The notes under the pieces were generated by a model, which had not been told where the DNA came from, did no database searches, and saw only the letters and a list, made by a program, of their open reading frames with translations. From contig CAMYFZ010000001.1 in the NCBI GenBank assembly GCA_947255165.1, forward strand, positions 1 to 64,000: 64,000 nt of DNA, given 5' to 3'. The DNA comes from an uncultured Varibaculum sp. (GTDB taxonomy: Bacteria; Actinomycetota; Actinomycetes; Actinomycetales; Actinomycetaceae). The position numbers and the translations under genes were made by a program. Shown here piece after piece: positions 7,978 to 17,066 of the stretch (position 1 is its first letter; each line of letters opens with the position of its first letter).

Positions 7978-8340
7978 ATGGCAGAGCGGGCACTACGCGG
8001 AACCAGTATCGGGTCGAAGAGCCTGGAGACAGAGGACGGCGTAGTATTCGCGGAAAGGCGTGAAAGCCTCTATGTTTGCCCGCAAGGACACCGTTTCCAC
8101 ATGACTTTTGCCGCCGAAGTCGCCGCTCCCGCCGAGTGGGAATGCAAATGCGGGGAAATGGGGGAACTGCAATATGAGGAACCCGCGGTAGAAGAGGACG
8201 CTAAACCGGTACGTCCTCAGCGTACCCACTGGGATATGCTCATGGAGCGTCGCAGTGAAGAAGAACTGCAAGTACTGTTGAAAGAACAACTCGAGGTGCT
8301 TCATTCCGGGGCGCTTATGGACGGGGTTCACTACCGCTAG
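7978..8340 (+). CDS. rbpA: RNA polymerase-binding protein RbpA
   Basis: RbpA is an actinobacterial transcription factor that binds RNA polymerase and principal sigma factors and stabilises the open complex. The 120-residue product has the family layout: N-terminal tail (RALRGTSIGS), a core domain with YVCPQGHRF and ECKCG that supplies metal-binding cysteines, a basic linker, and the C-terminal sigma-interaction segment (TRTHWDMLMERRS-like, residues about 80-95). AGAGAGG lies 8 bases before the ATG. It stands alone between two terminators. Its presence is one of the firmest lineage markers here. Confidence 0.96.
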   Translation: MAERALRGTSIGSKSLETEDGVVFAERRESLYVCPQGHRFHMTFAAEVAAPAEWECKCGEMGELQYEEPAVEEDAKPVRPQRTHWDMLMERRSEEELQVLLKEQLEVLHSGALMDGVHYR

Positions 8341-8382
8341 AGTATTACACCCTCTTTAATGGAAACTTTTCTCTACTGAGCA

Positions 8383-8404
8383 GGAGCAGCCCCGGGGCTG
8401 CTCC
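8383..8404 (+). terminator. Terminator after rbpA
   Basis: GGAGCAGCCCC and its exact complement form a 22-base palindrome 42 bases after the rbpA stop, followed by a short pyrimidine run with four Ts (8410-8413). It lies between two convergent genes (rbpA and ppm) and could serve both. Confidence 0.65.
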
Positions 8405-8445
8405 CCTACTTTTAAAGCCACTTTTACCCTCTCAAACCGGAGCTA

Positions 8446-9180
8446 TTATTTAGCAAATAATGCGTTAAACAGGTCGCTTACCCCCCAGCGGGTAACTTTA
8501 GCCAAAGCTTCCAAGATAATGGCACTGGACATTTTGGAGGCTCCGGCAGCCCTTTCTTGAAAAGTGATCGGCACTTCCACAATCTTGCCCCCGGCTCTAA
8601 CTGCCCGGCGGGTCATATCAATCTGGAAGCAATAGCCTCGCGAATCCAGATCCTCTAACCCTAAGCGGCTGAGGAAATCGAGCCGATAAACCCGGAAACC
8701 GGCAGTAGCATCCCCGATTCCCAGAAGCAGCATTGCCGCGATATAGGCATTACCACCCCGAGAAAGCGCCTCTCGAAGTCGGGACCAGCCCTGCAGCCGT
8801 CCTCCCCTGATCCAACGGGAACCAATCACCGCATCCGGCTCACTGGGCCACAGCCGCCGCGCCAATAATTTTTTCAAATCGCGCACCCGGTGAGAACCAT
8901 CCGCGTCCATCTGTACCACCCAGGTGTATCCCGCATCCTGCGCCCAGGAAAACGCCTCCAAATAGGCGGGCCCGAGTCCGGCTTTTTCGGCCCGGTGCAG
9001 CACTTTTACTCCCCGGTCTTGCCGGGCAAGCTCCTCGGCTAGCTGGCCGGTGCCATCTGGAGAATTATCATCTACAATCACCAGATCTGCTTGCGGGACT
9101 TCGGCGCGCAGTTTCGCCACCTGACGGGGCAGGGTTTCCTTTTCGTTATAGGTGGGAATGGCAATTACCGTATCTTTCAT
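8446..9180 (-). CDS. ppm1: Polyprenol monophosphomannose synthase (GT2)
   Basis: This family-2 glycosyltransferase moves mannose from GDP-mannose to polyprenyl phosphate, supplying the lipid-linked donor for lipoglycans and protein mannosylation. The 244-residue protein has VIVDDNSPDGT near residue 34 and QMDADGSH (DXD motif) near 89, and ends without membrane segments. It follows lnt without a spacer; in mycobacteria the two activities are fused in Ppm1 or adjacent, so membrane recruitment through Lnt is a reasonable inference. Confidence 0.9.
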   Translation of the reverse strand: MKDTVIAIPTYNEKETLPRQVAKLRAEVPQADLVIVDDNSPDGTGQLAEELARQDRGVKVLHRAEKAGLGPAYLEAFSWAQDAGYTWVVQMDADGSHRVRDLKKLLARRLWPSEPDAVIGSRWIRGGRLQGWSRLREALSRGGNAYIAAMLLLGIGDATAGFRVYRLDFLSRLGLEDLDSRGYCFQIDMTRRAVRAGGKIVEVPITFQERAAGASKMSSAIILEALAKVTRWGVSDLFNALFAK

Positions 9181-10785
9181 TTATTTTCCTTTTCCTTTTA
9201 AACCGCTCAATGCGCGCCCTCCCCTGGCTTCACCAGTGGCTTTTCGCCTTCTGCGGGCAGGCGTCGGCGAATGTTGGAAACTGCGTTCTTGTACTTTCAA
9301 AAAAATAAGCACTCCCCCAATCAAGGCTAACCCTACGAGCACTCCGAGCCGGAAGAAAGTGTTTATCCCCGCACCAAAGCGCGCCTGAACGGTAAGAGTG
9401 TCGCGCAACGGCAACGCCGCCTTTAAAGTATCGGCACGAAACAGCCCTGACTCTGCTAAAACCTCACCTTGCGGATTGACGAGCGCACTTACTCCCCCCA
9501 CGGCAACCTGCGCGGAAGAGCGATCATATTCGAGGGCGCGGAACCGGGCTATCTGTAGCTGCTGCCGGGACTGATAGGAGTATCCGAAAGACGAATTATT
9601 GGTGGGGAAATAAAGCAGATTTGCACCGGCATTTACGGTGTCGCGCACCAGCGAATCGATCGCCACCTCGAAACAGATATTTGCCCCCACTCGCGCCTCG
9701 CCAACTGGGGTAACACCGGGGTTTTTACCCGGTACCATGTCACGGGGCAGCATTTTTACTTGTTCGGGGAAAATCTTAGAGATTACAGGACGCCCGGGCA
9801 AGAACTCCCCAAAGGGTACTGGTTCCCGCTTGGTGTAAACCTGCGAAATTTTGCCGCCCTGAAACTTTAACACCTGGTTAGAGGTAGTTTTTTCCTTATA
9901 AACTAGGGTGCCAAGGATAAGGGGAATCTGCAGATCTTCTTGCCAGGATCTCAGTTTCTCACCCCACTGTTCATCGGAGCGAGGATCGATATCTGCGGCT
10001 TGCTCACCCCATAAAATCACTTGGGAACCGCGCAGATCACTGCTAGTACTTTGGGTAAGGTGACCGGACAAAATGGTGCCGGGATGGGAATAGGTAGCGC
10101 CAATCGGCCAAGAAACTCCCCCCTGTACCGCGGCTACCTGCATCTTTGGGGTGTCTTTGGAGTTTGGTAAGGAAGGGAGCCCCGTTCCCGAGGCAATCAC
10201 TACCAGCAGCGCCAGACCGGCAGTTACCAGATTGGGCATCGAGATTTTCCAGGTGACGCTAACTAGCGCCGCGAGTACTGCCACCATCAAGAAGGCCATC
10301 CCGTTTTCTCCCAGCAGCGGTATCCACCCCTTAATAGGGCTATCTACCTGCGTGAATCCCAACATTCCCCAAGGCATACCCGTCCAGGGAAAGGCGGCTC
10401 GCCAAGCCTCGATCCCGGCAAAAGAGAACGCCGTCCACAAAGTCCAGGCAGGACTAGTCAGTCGCCGCACTGCCAGTACGGACCCTGCCCACAGGGTTAA
10501 AAATAAGGTTTCGCAAAGGGCAAGGGCAATCCAGGGGGTAGAAAAACCAAGAGAAATGGAAACCCAACGGAAAAGTACTAGGAAAAATAGCAGGGAGGCG
10601 AGGATAGAAATTGCCAAGGCGTAGCGCCGGCGCGCGCGCCGCAGGATCAGCAGCCATAGCCCCAGAGCTAACCAGGCACTCAGCCAATATGATCCCCAGG
10701 CAGAAGGAAAAGCCAGCAGTAAGCCTAAAGCGATGGCGGCGGCAGCCAACAGTGCCCAAAAGCCTTTGATTAGACGTCCGACCAT
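9181..10785 (-). CDS. lnt: Apolipoprotein N-acyltransferase Lnt
   Basis: Lnt adds the third acyl chain to the N-terminal cysteine of lipoproteins at the membrane. The 534-residue product has five to six N-terminal membrane helices (residues about 5-200), then a nitrilase-like domain with the catalytic triad in context: Glu in LWGEQ near 265, Lys in YTKREPVPFGEF near 320, Cys in ANICFEVAI near 370. A C-terminal helix and a basic tail (PARRRRKATG) follow. Its start overlaps the helY end by 16 bases and its stop abuts ppm, so the three are co-translated. Confidence 0.93.
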   Translation of the reverse strand: MVGRLIKGFWALLAAAAIALGLLLAFPSAWGSYWLSAWLALGLWLLILRRARRRYALAISILASLLFFLVLFRWVSISLGFSTPWIALALCETLFLTLWAGSVLAVRRLTSPAWTLWTAFSFAGIEAWRAAFPWTGMPWGMLGFTQVDSPIKGWIPLLGENGMAFLMVAVLAALVSVTWKISMPNLVTAGLALLVVIASGTGLPSLPNSKDTPKMQVAAVQGGVSWPIGATYSHPGTILSGHLTQSTSSDLRGSQVILWGEQAADIDPRSDEQWGEKLRSWQEDLQIPLILGTLVYKEKTTSNQVLKFQGGKISQVYTKREPVPFGEFLPGRPVISKIFPEQVKMLPRDMVPGKNPGVTPVGEARVGANICFEVAIDSLVRDTVNAGANLLYFPTNNSSFGYSYQSRQQLQIARFRALEYDRSSAQVAVGGVSALVNPQGEVLAESGLFRADTLKAALPLRDTLTVQARFGAGINTFFRLGVLVGLALIGGVLIFLKVQERSFQHSPTPARRRRKATGEARGGRALSGLKGKGK

Positions 10786-13571
10786 GCCACCACTCCCCGC
10801 AGAATCAGTTTTTGGGCTTTTCGGGCGGTAGCGGAGCTTTCTACGCTGCCTACCATTTCTAGTTGGCGCAGGACATCAAGTAGCTGTTTCATCGCCCGCA
10901 CAAAATCCCCGGCTTCTAAGCCAGCGGCCTCTAAAGCCACCGCCAGGGGCTTGCCTTTAGCCCAGGAATAAGTGGCTGCTACCAGCGCAGACGAAGATTG
11001 GGGCATTTCCGGAGCCTTTAGCTCGGTTTGCAGCTGACGCAAATCAGTAGCCAAATATTCAATCTGGCTCACTACCGATTTCAGCGAGGAAGGTACCGGG
11101 GTGCCTGCTTCTTCTCGTCGCGCTTCATAACTAGCTGCCGAACAAGCCGCCGCTAGCTGAGCCGGAGTTAGCCCCGCGAAAATATTTTTTAGCACGCATT
11201 GGGCAATCAATAGGTCATATTCGCTGTAAATGCGGCAAAGCACCGCCCCGGATTCGGTCACTTCTCCCTGCGGATTTAGATAACCCAAGTTGGTTAAAAC
11301 TTTAACTACCCGGTCGAAAGTATCTACTAGCGCGCCCTCGGAAATATCTACCCGTTTCCGCAACCGGCTGGCCTGCCGCTCTAGGCGTGCCCAACGGGAA
11401 GCCTGCTTTAAGTGTCTATTTAGCTGGGGGCAACTAGCTACTGGGTGGGCGGCGAGCAACTGGGTTAGCTCTAATTCGCTAAGCTGCGAGAGCTCTCGGC
11501 CACCACTCTCCGCTAACGGCGAGGATATTTCCCGGGGGGAAAGTGCTGGTTTTTCGGGGGTAGGGGCCGCCTGCTCGCCGGGATGTTCTAAGGTTTCCGG
11601 ATCGGTAAATAGGCCGTCGCGTAAAGCGGCACGCAGCTTAGAGGCCAAGCGTTGCCGATCACGAGGTTTTCGCTCCGAATAATCCTTTACCCACATTTGT
11701 CCCACCAATGCTAGTCCGCCTGCAAAAGCATTAGTGGAAAAATCTCGTAGCTTGGCGTTATCTGCTAGCACCGTCAAAGTGGTTTCCCCGGTACGAGTGC
11801 CCGATTTCTTCATCACAATCCCGTGCCGGGCGCGGCGCCCATCTTGATATGCCAAAACATCCCCGCGCTTGAGGGAACTAAAAAGTTCACTGCGGCGCCG
11901 AGCCTGCTCGCGGGCAAGCAGTTGAGCGCGACGGGCATCGCGAGCCTCTAACTCGTTTTGAAGCCGCACATATTCGTAAATATCCCCAAAAGAGCATTCT
12001 AAAGTTTTTGCAGCGACAATTTCATCAGCAGCTCTTTGCTTTTCCGCGGCTTGCTGGGCTTTTCCGACCACTGAACGATCCGCCTGAAACTGCGCAAAAG
12101 AGCGCCGAAGGACATCACGAGTATCCTTTAGAGAGCCTCGCTCCAACAGGTTAACCGCCATATTATAGGTGGGAGTAAAAGCTGATTTAAGCGGATAGGT
12201 ACGTTTGGAGGCTAGCGCCGCCACCATAGCCGGATCCATGCCGGGACGGAAGATTACGATTCCGTGGCCTAAAGTATCGATCCCGCGCCGTCCGGCTCTT
12301 CCCGTCAACTGGGTATATTGCCCCGCAGAAAGCATTACGAACTCATGACCATCCCATTTGCGCAGCGATTCAATCACCACCGAACGTGCCGGCATATTGA
12401 TACCTAGCGCCAAAGTTTCGGTAGCGAGCACCACTTTCAGCAGTCCCGCCGCAAACATTTTCTCTACTGCTTCTTTAACTACCGGTAGCAAGCCAGCATG
12501 GTGCACCGCTATTCCGCGCAATAGTCCCGCAAACAGGGAGTCGAATCCCAGAGTAAAGATGTCACCGGCCGGAATGTTTTCACTTATTTCCTCTAGCCGG
12601 GTCTGGATTTGTCGCTTTTCCTCCGCAGTAGTCAGGTCAATTCCGGCTGCCACCAGTTGTTTTTGCCCCTCGGAGCAGCGGGCACGAGAAAAAATAAATA
12701 CTATCGCTGGCAGTAATCCGCCATTGTTTAACTCCTCGACCGCTGCCGGTAAAGAAGTGTGGTGACCCCGGCGTGTCTGCCCCAGCGAGTGACGGGTCCT
12801 AGCCAATAAAGCGGGGTTGAGTTTGGTTTTACCACCAGAAGATTTTACTTCTAGGTCAAACAGTCGCCCACCAACCAACATATGCTGGTAGAGAGGAACT
12901 GGACGTTTTTCGGAAACCACAATCTCTACATCCCCGCGCACCTGCCGTAGCCACTGTCCGAACTCTTCGGCGTTAGATACCGTCGCAGACAGCGCGATTA
13001 CTCTCACCGCCGGGTCCAGATGCAAAATTACTTCTTCCCAAACCGGTCCTCGGTAGCGATCAGCCAGGTAGTGCACCTCATCGAGGACTACAAACCCTAG
13101 ATCATCCAGGCGCCCGTCCTGACGGTAAAGCATATTTCGGAGTACTTCGGTAGTCATTACTACCAGGGAAGCCCCCGGGTTAACGGATACGTCTCCGGTC
13201 AAGAGCCCTACATTATCGCTGCCATAAGCCGCGCAAAAATCCCGAAACTTTTGGTTAGAAAGCGCCTTAATCGGAGTAGTATAAAAGGCTCTCACCCCGC
13301 GTTTTAACGCTAAGAACAGCGAGAACTCTCCCACTAAAGTTTTACCGGATCCGGTAGGGGCAGCCACTAGTACCGATTTTTTATCTTCCAGGGCGCGGAT
13401 AGCGCGAAGTTGAAAATCATCAAAGGGAAAATCAAAACGCGCAGCGAAACTAGCAGTCTCGCTATTTATCTGGTTACGTTTAAAAGTGGCTAACTTTTCT
13501 GCCGCACTAAGAGAATCCCAGTCATCTGGGCCCTTCGCGGTGAGTTTTTTTCGTTTACGCCTGCGCGGCAC
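10770..13571 (-). CDS. helY: Ski2/Mtr4-type DEAD/H-box RNA helicase HelY
   Basis: The 933-residue helicase has motif I APTGSGKT near residue 70, DEVH near 165, SAT near 195, and motif VI TGRAGRRGID near 425, followed by the long C-terminal Ski2/DOB1-like region (about 640-933). Homologues are widespread in actinobacteria and are proposed RNA helicases in RNA turnover. It starts with GTG directly after the stop of the small membrane protein gene upstream and overlaps lnt at its end. The intact motifs argue for an active ATPase; the RNA target is unknown. Confidence 0.9.
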   Translation of the reverse strand: MPRRRKRKKLTAKGPDDWDSLSAAEKLATFKRNQINSETASFAARFDFPFDDFQLRAIRALEDKKSVLVAAPTGSGKTLVGEFSLFLALKRGVRAFYTTPIKALSNQKFRDFCAAYGSDNVGLLTGDVSVNPGASLVVMTTEVLRNMLYRQDGRLDDLGFVVLDEVHYLADRYRGPVWEEVILHLDPAVRVIALSATVSNAEEFGQWLRQVRGDVEIVVSEKRPVPLYQHMLVGGRLFDLEVKSSGGKTKLNPALLARTRHSLGQTRRGHHTSLPAAVEELNNGGLLPAIVFIFSRARCSEGQKQLVAAGIDLTTAEEKRQIQTRLEEISENIPAGDIFTLGFDSLFAGLLRGIAVHHAGLLPVVKEAVEKMFAAGLLKVVLATETLALGINMPARSVVIESLRKWDGHEFVMLSAGQYTQLTGRAGRRGIDTLGHGIVIFRPGMDPAMVAALASKRTYPLKSAFTPTYNMAVNLLERGSLKDTRDVLRRSFAQFQADRSVVGKAQQAAEKQRAADEIVAAKTLECSFGDIYEYVRLQNELEARDARRAQLLAREQARRRSELFSSLKRGDVLAYQDGRRARHGIVMKKSGTRTGETTLTVLADNAKLRDFSTNAFAGGLALVGQMWVKDYSERKPRDRQRLASKLRAALRDGLFTDPETLEHPGEQAAPTPEKPALSPREISSPLAESGGRELSQLSELELTQLLAAHPVASCPQLNRHLKQASRWARLERQASRLRKRVDISEGALVDTFDRVVKVLTNLGYLNPQGEVTESGAVLCRIYSEYDLLIAQCVLKNIFAGLTPAQLAAACSAASYEARREEAGTPVPSSLKSVVSQIEYLATDLRQLQTELKAPEMPQSSSALVAATYSWAKGKPLAVALEAAGLEAGDFVRAMKQLLDVLRQLEMVGSVESSATARKAQKLILRGVVAWSDV

Positions 13572-13898
13572 CTACACCAGCCCCAATTTCTCCCAGCGTG
13601 CCTTGGCTGCTGCTAGGCGGGCGTAGCGACGAGTGCGCCGAGTGGCAGCTACCTCAGCGCGCACCTGGCGAGCCTGCGCAAGTACCTGGGGATCACCGCT
13701 GGCTCCCGCCGGGCGTAGCTGCGGAAGGTCTGAAGCTTCCCCCAGGTTATCTAGCGGGGCGGTTACGGCCGCTGTCTGCTCCCCGAAAAGATTAATAGTC
13801 GCATTGGCCTTGCGAAATAGCCAGATAAACATCACGATTGGGCAAACAATCGCCGCGAGAATCCCCAGCGTCCACAGCGCAAACAAAAACCAATACAT
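13572..13898 (-). CDS. Small single-pass membrane protein, unknown function
   Basis: The 108-residue protein has one N-terminal membrane segment (about residues 3-28), a short middle region, and an arginine/alanine-rich C-terminal half likely to be helical and cytoplasmic (RRTRRYARLAAAKARW). I do not recognise it. Its stop codon touches the GTG start of helY, so it probably shares the transcript. Nothing more can be said about its job. Confidence 0.75.
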   Translation of the reverse strand: MYWFLFALWTLGILAAIVCPIVMFIWLFRKANATINLFGEQTAAVTAPLDNLGEASDLPQLRPAGASGDPQVLAQARQVRAEVAATRRTRRYARLAAAKARWEKLGLV

Positions 13899-13961
13899 AC
13901 TCTTAGCCTACCTGTTTATGCGCCCGGCGGTCACCTGGCAAAGGCAGCTAGAATAAAAGGC

Positions 13962-15092
13962 ATGATGTTACGGGAAGGACAAGTCGAAGCTGTCCGCAAC
14001 TTTAAAGCCACGCAAGAACTGACAGTTAAGATCTCCGCTAACCCTAGCGGGGCAACCCAGTTTTTAACCGGGGAAACCCTACGAGCCTTGAACTATCCGG
14101 CTCTAACCGGGGAAATAAAAGAGGGCGAAAAGGTACGTTTCGACTGTTCTCCCCTGCAAAAAAATCTCGGTACCGGCGGGTTCGCGTTGGCAACCGCTCT
14201 TTGTGGACGTCTTCCAGAAGATGTGCTGCCTGCCCACGACGGTCACATTATGAAGGCACGATACACTCCCAGCCAATACATGGTTTCCTCCGTTGAAGAA
14301 CAAGAATCTCCCTTCCACGAGCAGATGCGGCAGGCAGAAGACCTGGAGGGAATGCCGGTAGTAGGCATCGATTTGCATTCCCAGCTACCCGCAGTGATCG
14401 CGGGAATCAGAGCGGAAAAACCGGCGGCTAAAATTGTCTACATTTATACCGATGGTGGGGCGCTGCCGGCATTATTTTCTCGCAACATTACTTCACTGCG
14501 CGATAGCGGATGGCTAGCTGCAGTGATTACTGCCGGTCAGGCTTTCGGGGGTGACTTGGAAGCTATCAATACTTTTTCTGCGCTCCTTGCTGCCCGCCAC
14601 GTCTTATCCGCCGATATTGCGATCGTGGGACAGGGCCCGGGAAACGCCGGCTCCGGCACCCCCTATGGTTATTCAGGCTTCGATCTATCAGCCTTTTTAA
14701 CCCAGGCAGCTTTAGGGGGCGGCAAAGCTATTTGCGCCCTGCGGATGTCAGCTGCCGATCCGCGCCCTCGCCACCAGGGAATCTCCCACCACAGCCTGCG
14801 GATCCTTTCCGGCTTTAGTCCGGTTCCGCTGCTGGTGCCACTTCCCGATTTCACTAATGAGGGCGAAGGGCAAAAGTCTCTCTTAAACCGCGAGTTTGCC
14901 CAGTTACTAGCTTCGCAAGTGAAACAGATTAGTGCTCGGCATCAGGTACAAAAATGCGCAACCGCCGGACTCTACCAAGAATTAGATAACTGTCCGGTCA
15001 AACTGTCTACGATGCGTCGCTCCCTAGCTGAAGACGCCGCTCCATTCCTGGCAGCAGCGGTAGCCGGCCGCCTCGCCGCCCAAATGCTTTAA
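13962..15092 (+). CDS. DUF3866 family protein
   Basis: The 376-residue product matches the actinobacterial DUF3866 family as I know it, with conserved stretches GTGGFAL, HDGHIMKARYTPSQ, VGIDLHSQ, YTDGGALPA, GPGNAGSGTPYGYSG and DPRPRHQGISHHS. It is soluble and has no signal peptide. Function is not established. It stands alone on the plus strand, divergent from the small membrane protein gene and convergent with hisG. Two adjacent ATGs at 13962 and 13965 are both possible. Confidence 0.85.
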   Translation: MMLREGQVEAVRNFKATQELTVKISANPSGATQFLTGETLRALNYPALTGEIKEGEKVRFDCSPLQKNLGTGGFALATALCGRLPEDVLPAHDGHIMKARYTPSQYMVSSVEEQESPFHEQMRQAEDLEGMPVVGIDLHSQLPAVIAGIRAEKPAAKIVYIYTDGGALPALFSRNITSLRDSGWLAAVITAGQAFGGDLEAINTFSALLAARHVLSADIAIVGQGPGNAGSGTPYGYSGFDLSAFLTQAALGGGKAICALRMSAADPRPRHQGISHHSLRILSGFSPVPLLVPLPDFTNEGEGQKSLLNREFAQLLASQVKQISARHQVQKCATAGLYQELDNCPVKLSTMRRSLAEDAAPFLAAAVAGRLAAQML

Positions 15093-15157
15093 GCTGTGTC
15101 TGAGACCGATCTACGCCAGACCACTAGCCTCACAACTAAATAGGGGTCTCCCCCTGG

Positions 15158-16003
15158 TTAGATCCGTGCCGATAGCAGCTGGGTAACTAAAATTCCTTCC
15201 GCCCCCAGGGCATGGAGCTTATCGACTACTCCGTGAACCTCAGAGCGTTGGCACAGGGCGCGCACGGCCAGCCAATGACTGTCTCGCAGGGAAGAAATGG
15301 TAGGGGAAGATATTCCCGGTGTATAGCGTACTGCCTGATCTAAGAGGTCGCGATGTACGTTGTAGTCCACCAACACATAGTTGCGGGCATTGAGCACCCC
15401 TAGTAGGCGCTGCTCCAGCACTTCCAGCACCGCGTTTCCAGCTGCCTGCGGATTAGCGATTAGCACTGCCTCTGATTGCATCAGCGGCTCGCCAAAAACT
15501 TCCAGTCCTGCTGCTCGCAGCGTATTGCCAGTTTCTACTACGTCGGCGATGGCATCGGCTACCCCCAGGCGTACCGAGGATTCTACTGCTCCGTCCAGGT
15601 GGACAGTAGTGGCTTTCACCTGCTGCCGGGCCAAATAATCTTGCACAATCCGGTCAAAGGAAGTAGCAATCCGTTTGCCTTCCAAATCTTGAACTGAGCT
15701 CATAGTGCCTTGAGGGGCCGCAAAGCGGAAAGTAGAGGCTCCGAACCCCAGTTCGAGCACTTCATCGGCTTTAACTCCGGAATCAGCTAGCAGATCGCGT
15801 CCGGTAATTCCCGCTTGGATAAAACCGGCACCAACGTATTGGGCAATATCGCGAGGACGGAGAAAAAATACTTCCACCTGATTGGTTTGGTCGGTAATAT
15901 GTAGTTCTCGCCCCCGGCGCCGGGTACGATATCCGGCTTCCGAAAGCAATCTGATGGCCGGATCCGACAGGCCACCTTTATTGGGAACAGCGATACGTAA
16001 CAT
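15158..16003 (-). CDS. hisG: ATP phosphoribosyltransferase HisG (long form)
   Basis: HisG condenses ATP and PRPP in the first step of histidine synthesis. The 281-residue length and C-terminal ACT-like end (VVDKLHALGAEGILVTQLLSARI-type) mark the long, HisZ-independent, histidine-feedback-sensitive form. The start at 16003 gives the standard MLRIAVPNKG N-terminus and has AGGGG upstream; a longer frame to 16054 runs back into hisE and is not used. It follows hisE with only 7 bases between, so both are co-transcribed. Confidence 0.94.
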   Translation of the reverse strand: MLRIAVPNKGGLSDPAIRLLSEAGYRTRRRGRELHITDQTNQVEVFFLRPRDIAQYVGAGFIQAGITGRDLLADSGVKADEVLELGFGASTFRFAAPQGTMSSVQDLEGKRIATSFDRIVQDYLARQQVKATTVHLDGAVESSVRLGVADAIADVVETGNTLRAAGLEVFGEPLMQSEAVLIANPQAAGNAVLEVLEQRLLGVLNARNYVLVDYNVHRDLLDQAVRYTPGISSPTISSLRDSHWLAVRALCQRSEVHGVVDKLHALGAEGILVTQLLSARI

Positions 16004-16010
16004 TTTTCCC

Positions 16011-16274
16011 CTAGAGTTTGCGGTAGACATCTTCGAGGCTGACCCCTTTAGCAATCATCATCACTTGGGCGTGATAAAGCAGCTGGGAAACCTCTAAACA
16101 AAAATCATCGTGGCTTTCATATTCGGCGGCCATCCAAGTTTCCGCCGCCTCTTCCACAATCTTTTTCCCGATAGCGTGCACCCCGGCGTCTAACTCTTTA
16201 ACTGTGCCAGAACCTTCCGGACGGGTGCTAGCTTTCGCTTGCAGCTCCGCAAATAGCTCGTCAAAAGTTTTCAT
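16011..16274 (-). CDS. hisE: Phosphoribosyl-ATP pyrophosphatase HisE
   Basis: HisE hydrolyses PR-ATP to PR-AMP, the second histidine step. The 87-residue protein starts at [11 protein letters not shown] and has the all-alpha MazG-like helices with [14 protein letters not shown] and [14 protein letters not shown], which hold the metal-binding acidic residues. A longer open frame upstream (to 16343) lacks homology. It pairs with hisG; HisI is separate and not in this window. Confidence 0.93.
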   Translation of the reverse strand: MKTFDELFAELQAKASTRPEGSGTVKELDAGVHAIGKKIVEEAAETWMAAEYESHDDFCLEVSQLLYHAQVMMIAKGVSLEDVYRKL

Positions 16275-16404
16275 AGCTTTAAGGTTAGTGGCTTTTGAAA
16301 AAACTTGCCTGCTGGCTCCAGCTAGTAGACGCACACTGCCCATGGAAGGCGGGAGCTAAATCTGAGGAGGCCGGCTCTTTTCCAGCTGAAAACGCCGCTG
16401 AATT

Positions 16405-17064
16405 TTAGCAGTGGGACTGGGCGATCTTGCGCAGTTCCTCTATCTCTGCATAGGCATCTTCAGCTTTATAAACCGCCGAGCCGGCTACGAAAACATCGGC
16501 GCCGGCCTCGGCCGCAACGCTAATAGTTTCGCGGGTGATTCCCCCATCCACTTGCACCGATACCTGCAGGTTGGCGGCAGAAATAGCTTCGCGAGTGCGG
16601 CGAACTTTCGCCATCATCGACTCTAGGAACGACTGGCCTCCGAAACCAGGCTCCACCGTCATCACTAACAACATATCGATTTCGGGAAGGATATCAATAT
16701 AGGGTGCAATATCGGTGGCGGGGCGCAGCGCCATTCCCACTTTCGCTCCTTGGCGATGGATTTCGCGCGCCAGACGAATCGGGGCGGCGGCCGCCTCGGC
16801 ATGGAAGGTAACGGAGGCGCATCCGGCCTCCGCGTAGGTAGGCGCCCACCGGTCTGCGTCCTCAATCATCAAATGGGCATCCACCGGCACAATATTTTGG
16901 CGGATCACCGCTTCCACCACCGGTAGCCCCCAGGAAAGATTCGGGACAAAATGGTTATCCATCACATCCACATGCGCGTAATCTGCGTTCTTTATCTTTT
17001 CAATTTCGCTAGCTAGGTTAGCGATGTCGCAGTTAAGAATCGATGGAGAAATAGTTACGCCCAT
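16405..17064 (-). CDS. rpe: Ribulose-phosphate 3-epimerase
   Basis: Rpe interconverts ribulose-5-phosphate and xylulose-5-phosphate in the pentose phosphate pathway. The 219-residue TIM barrel begins [13 protein letters not shown] and shows [16 protein letters not shown] near residue 36, VDAHLMIED near 68, [12 protein letters not shown] near 140, VQVDGGI near 177 and FVAGSAVY near 197. The start at 17064 was chosen on homology; upstream codons overlap rsmB. It lies 2 bases from the rsmB stop, so translation is probably coupled. Confidence 0.95.
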   Translation of the reverse strand: MGVTISPSILNCDIANLASEIEKIKNADYAHVDVMDNHFVPNLSWGLPVVEAVIRQNIVPVDAHLMIEDADRWAPTYAEAGCASVTFHAEAAAAPIRLAREIHRQGAKVGMALRPATDIAPYIDILPEIDMLLVMTVEPGFGGQSFLESMMAKVRRTREAISAANLQVSVQVDGGITRETISVAAEAGADVFVAGSAVYKAEDAYAEIEELRKIAQSHC

Positions 17065-17066
17065 GA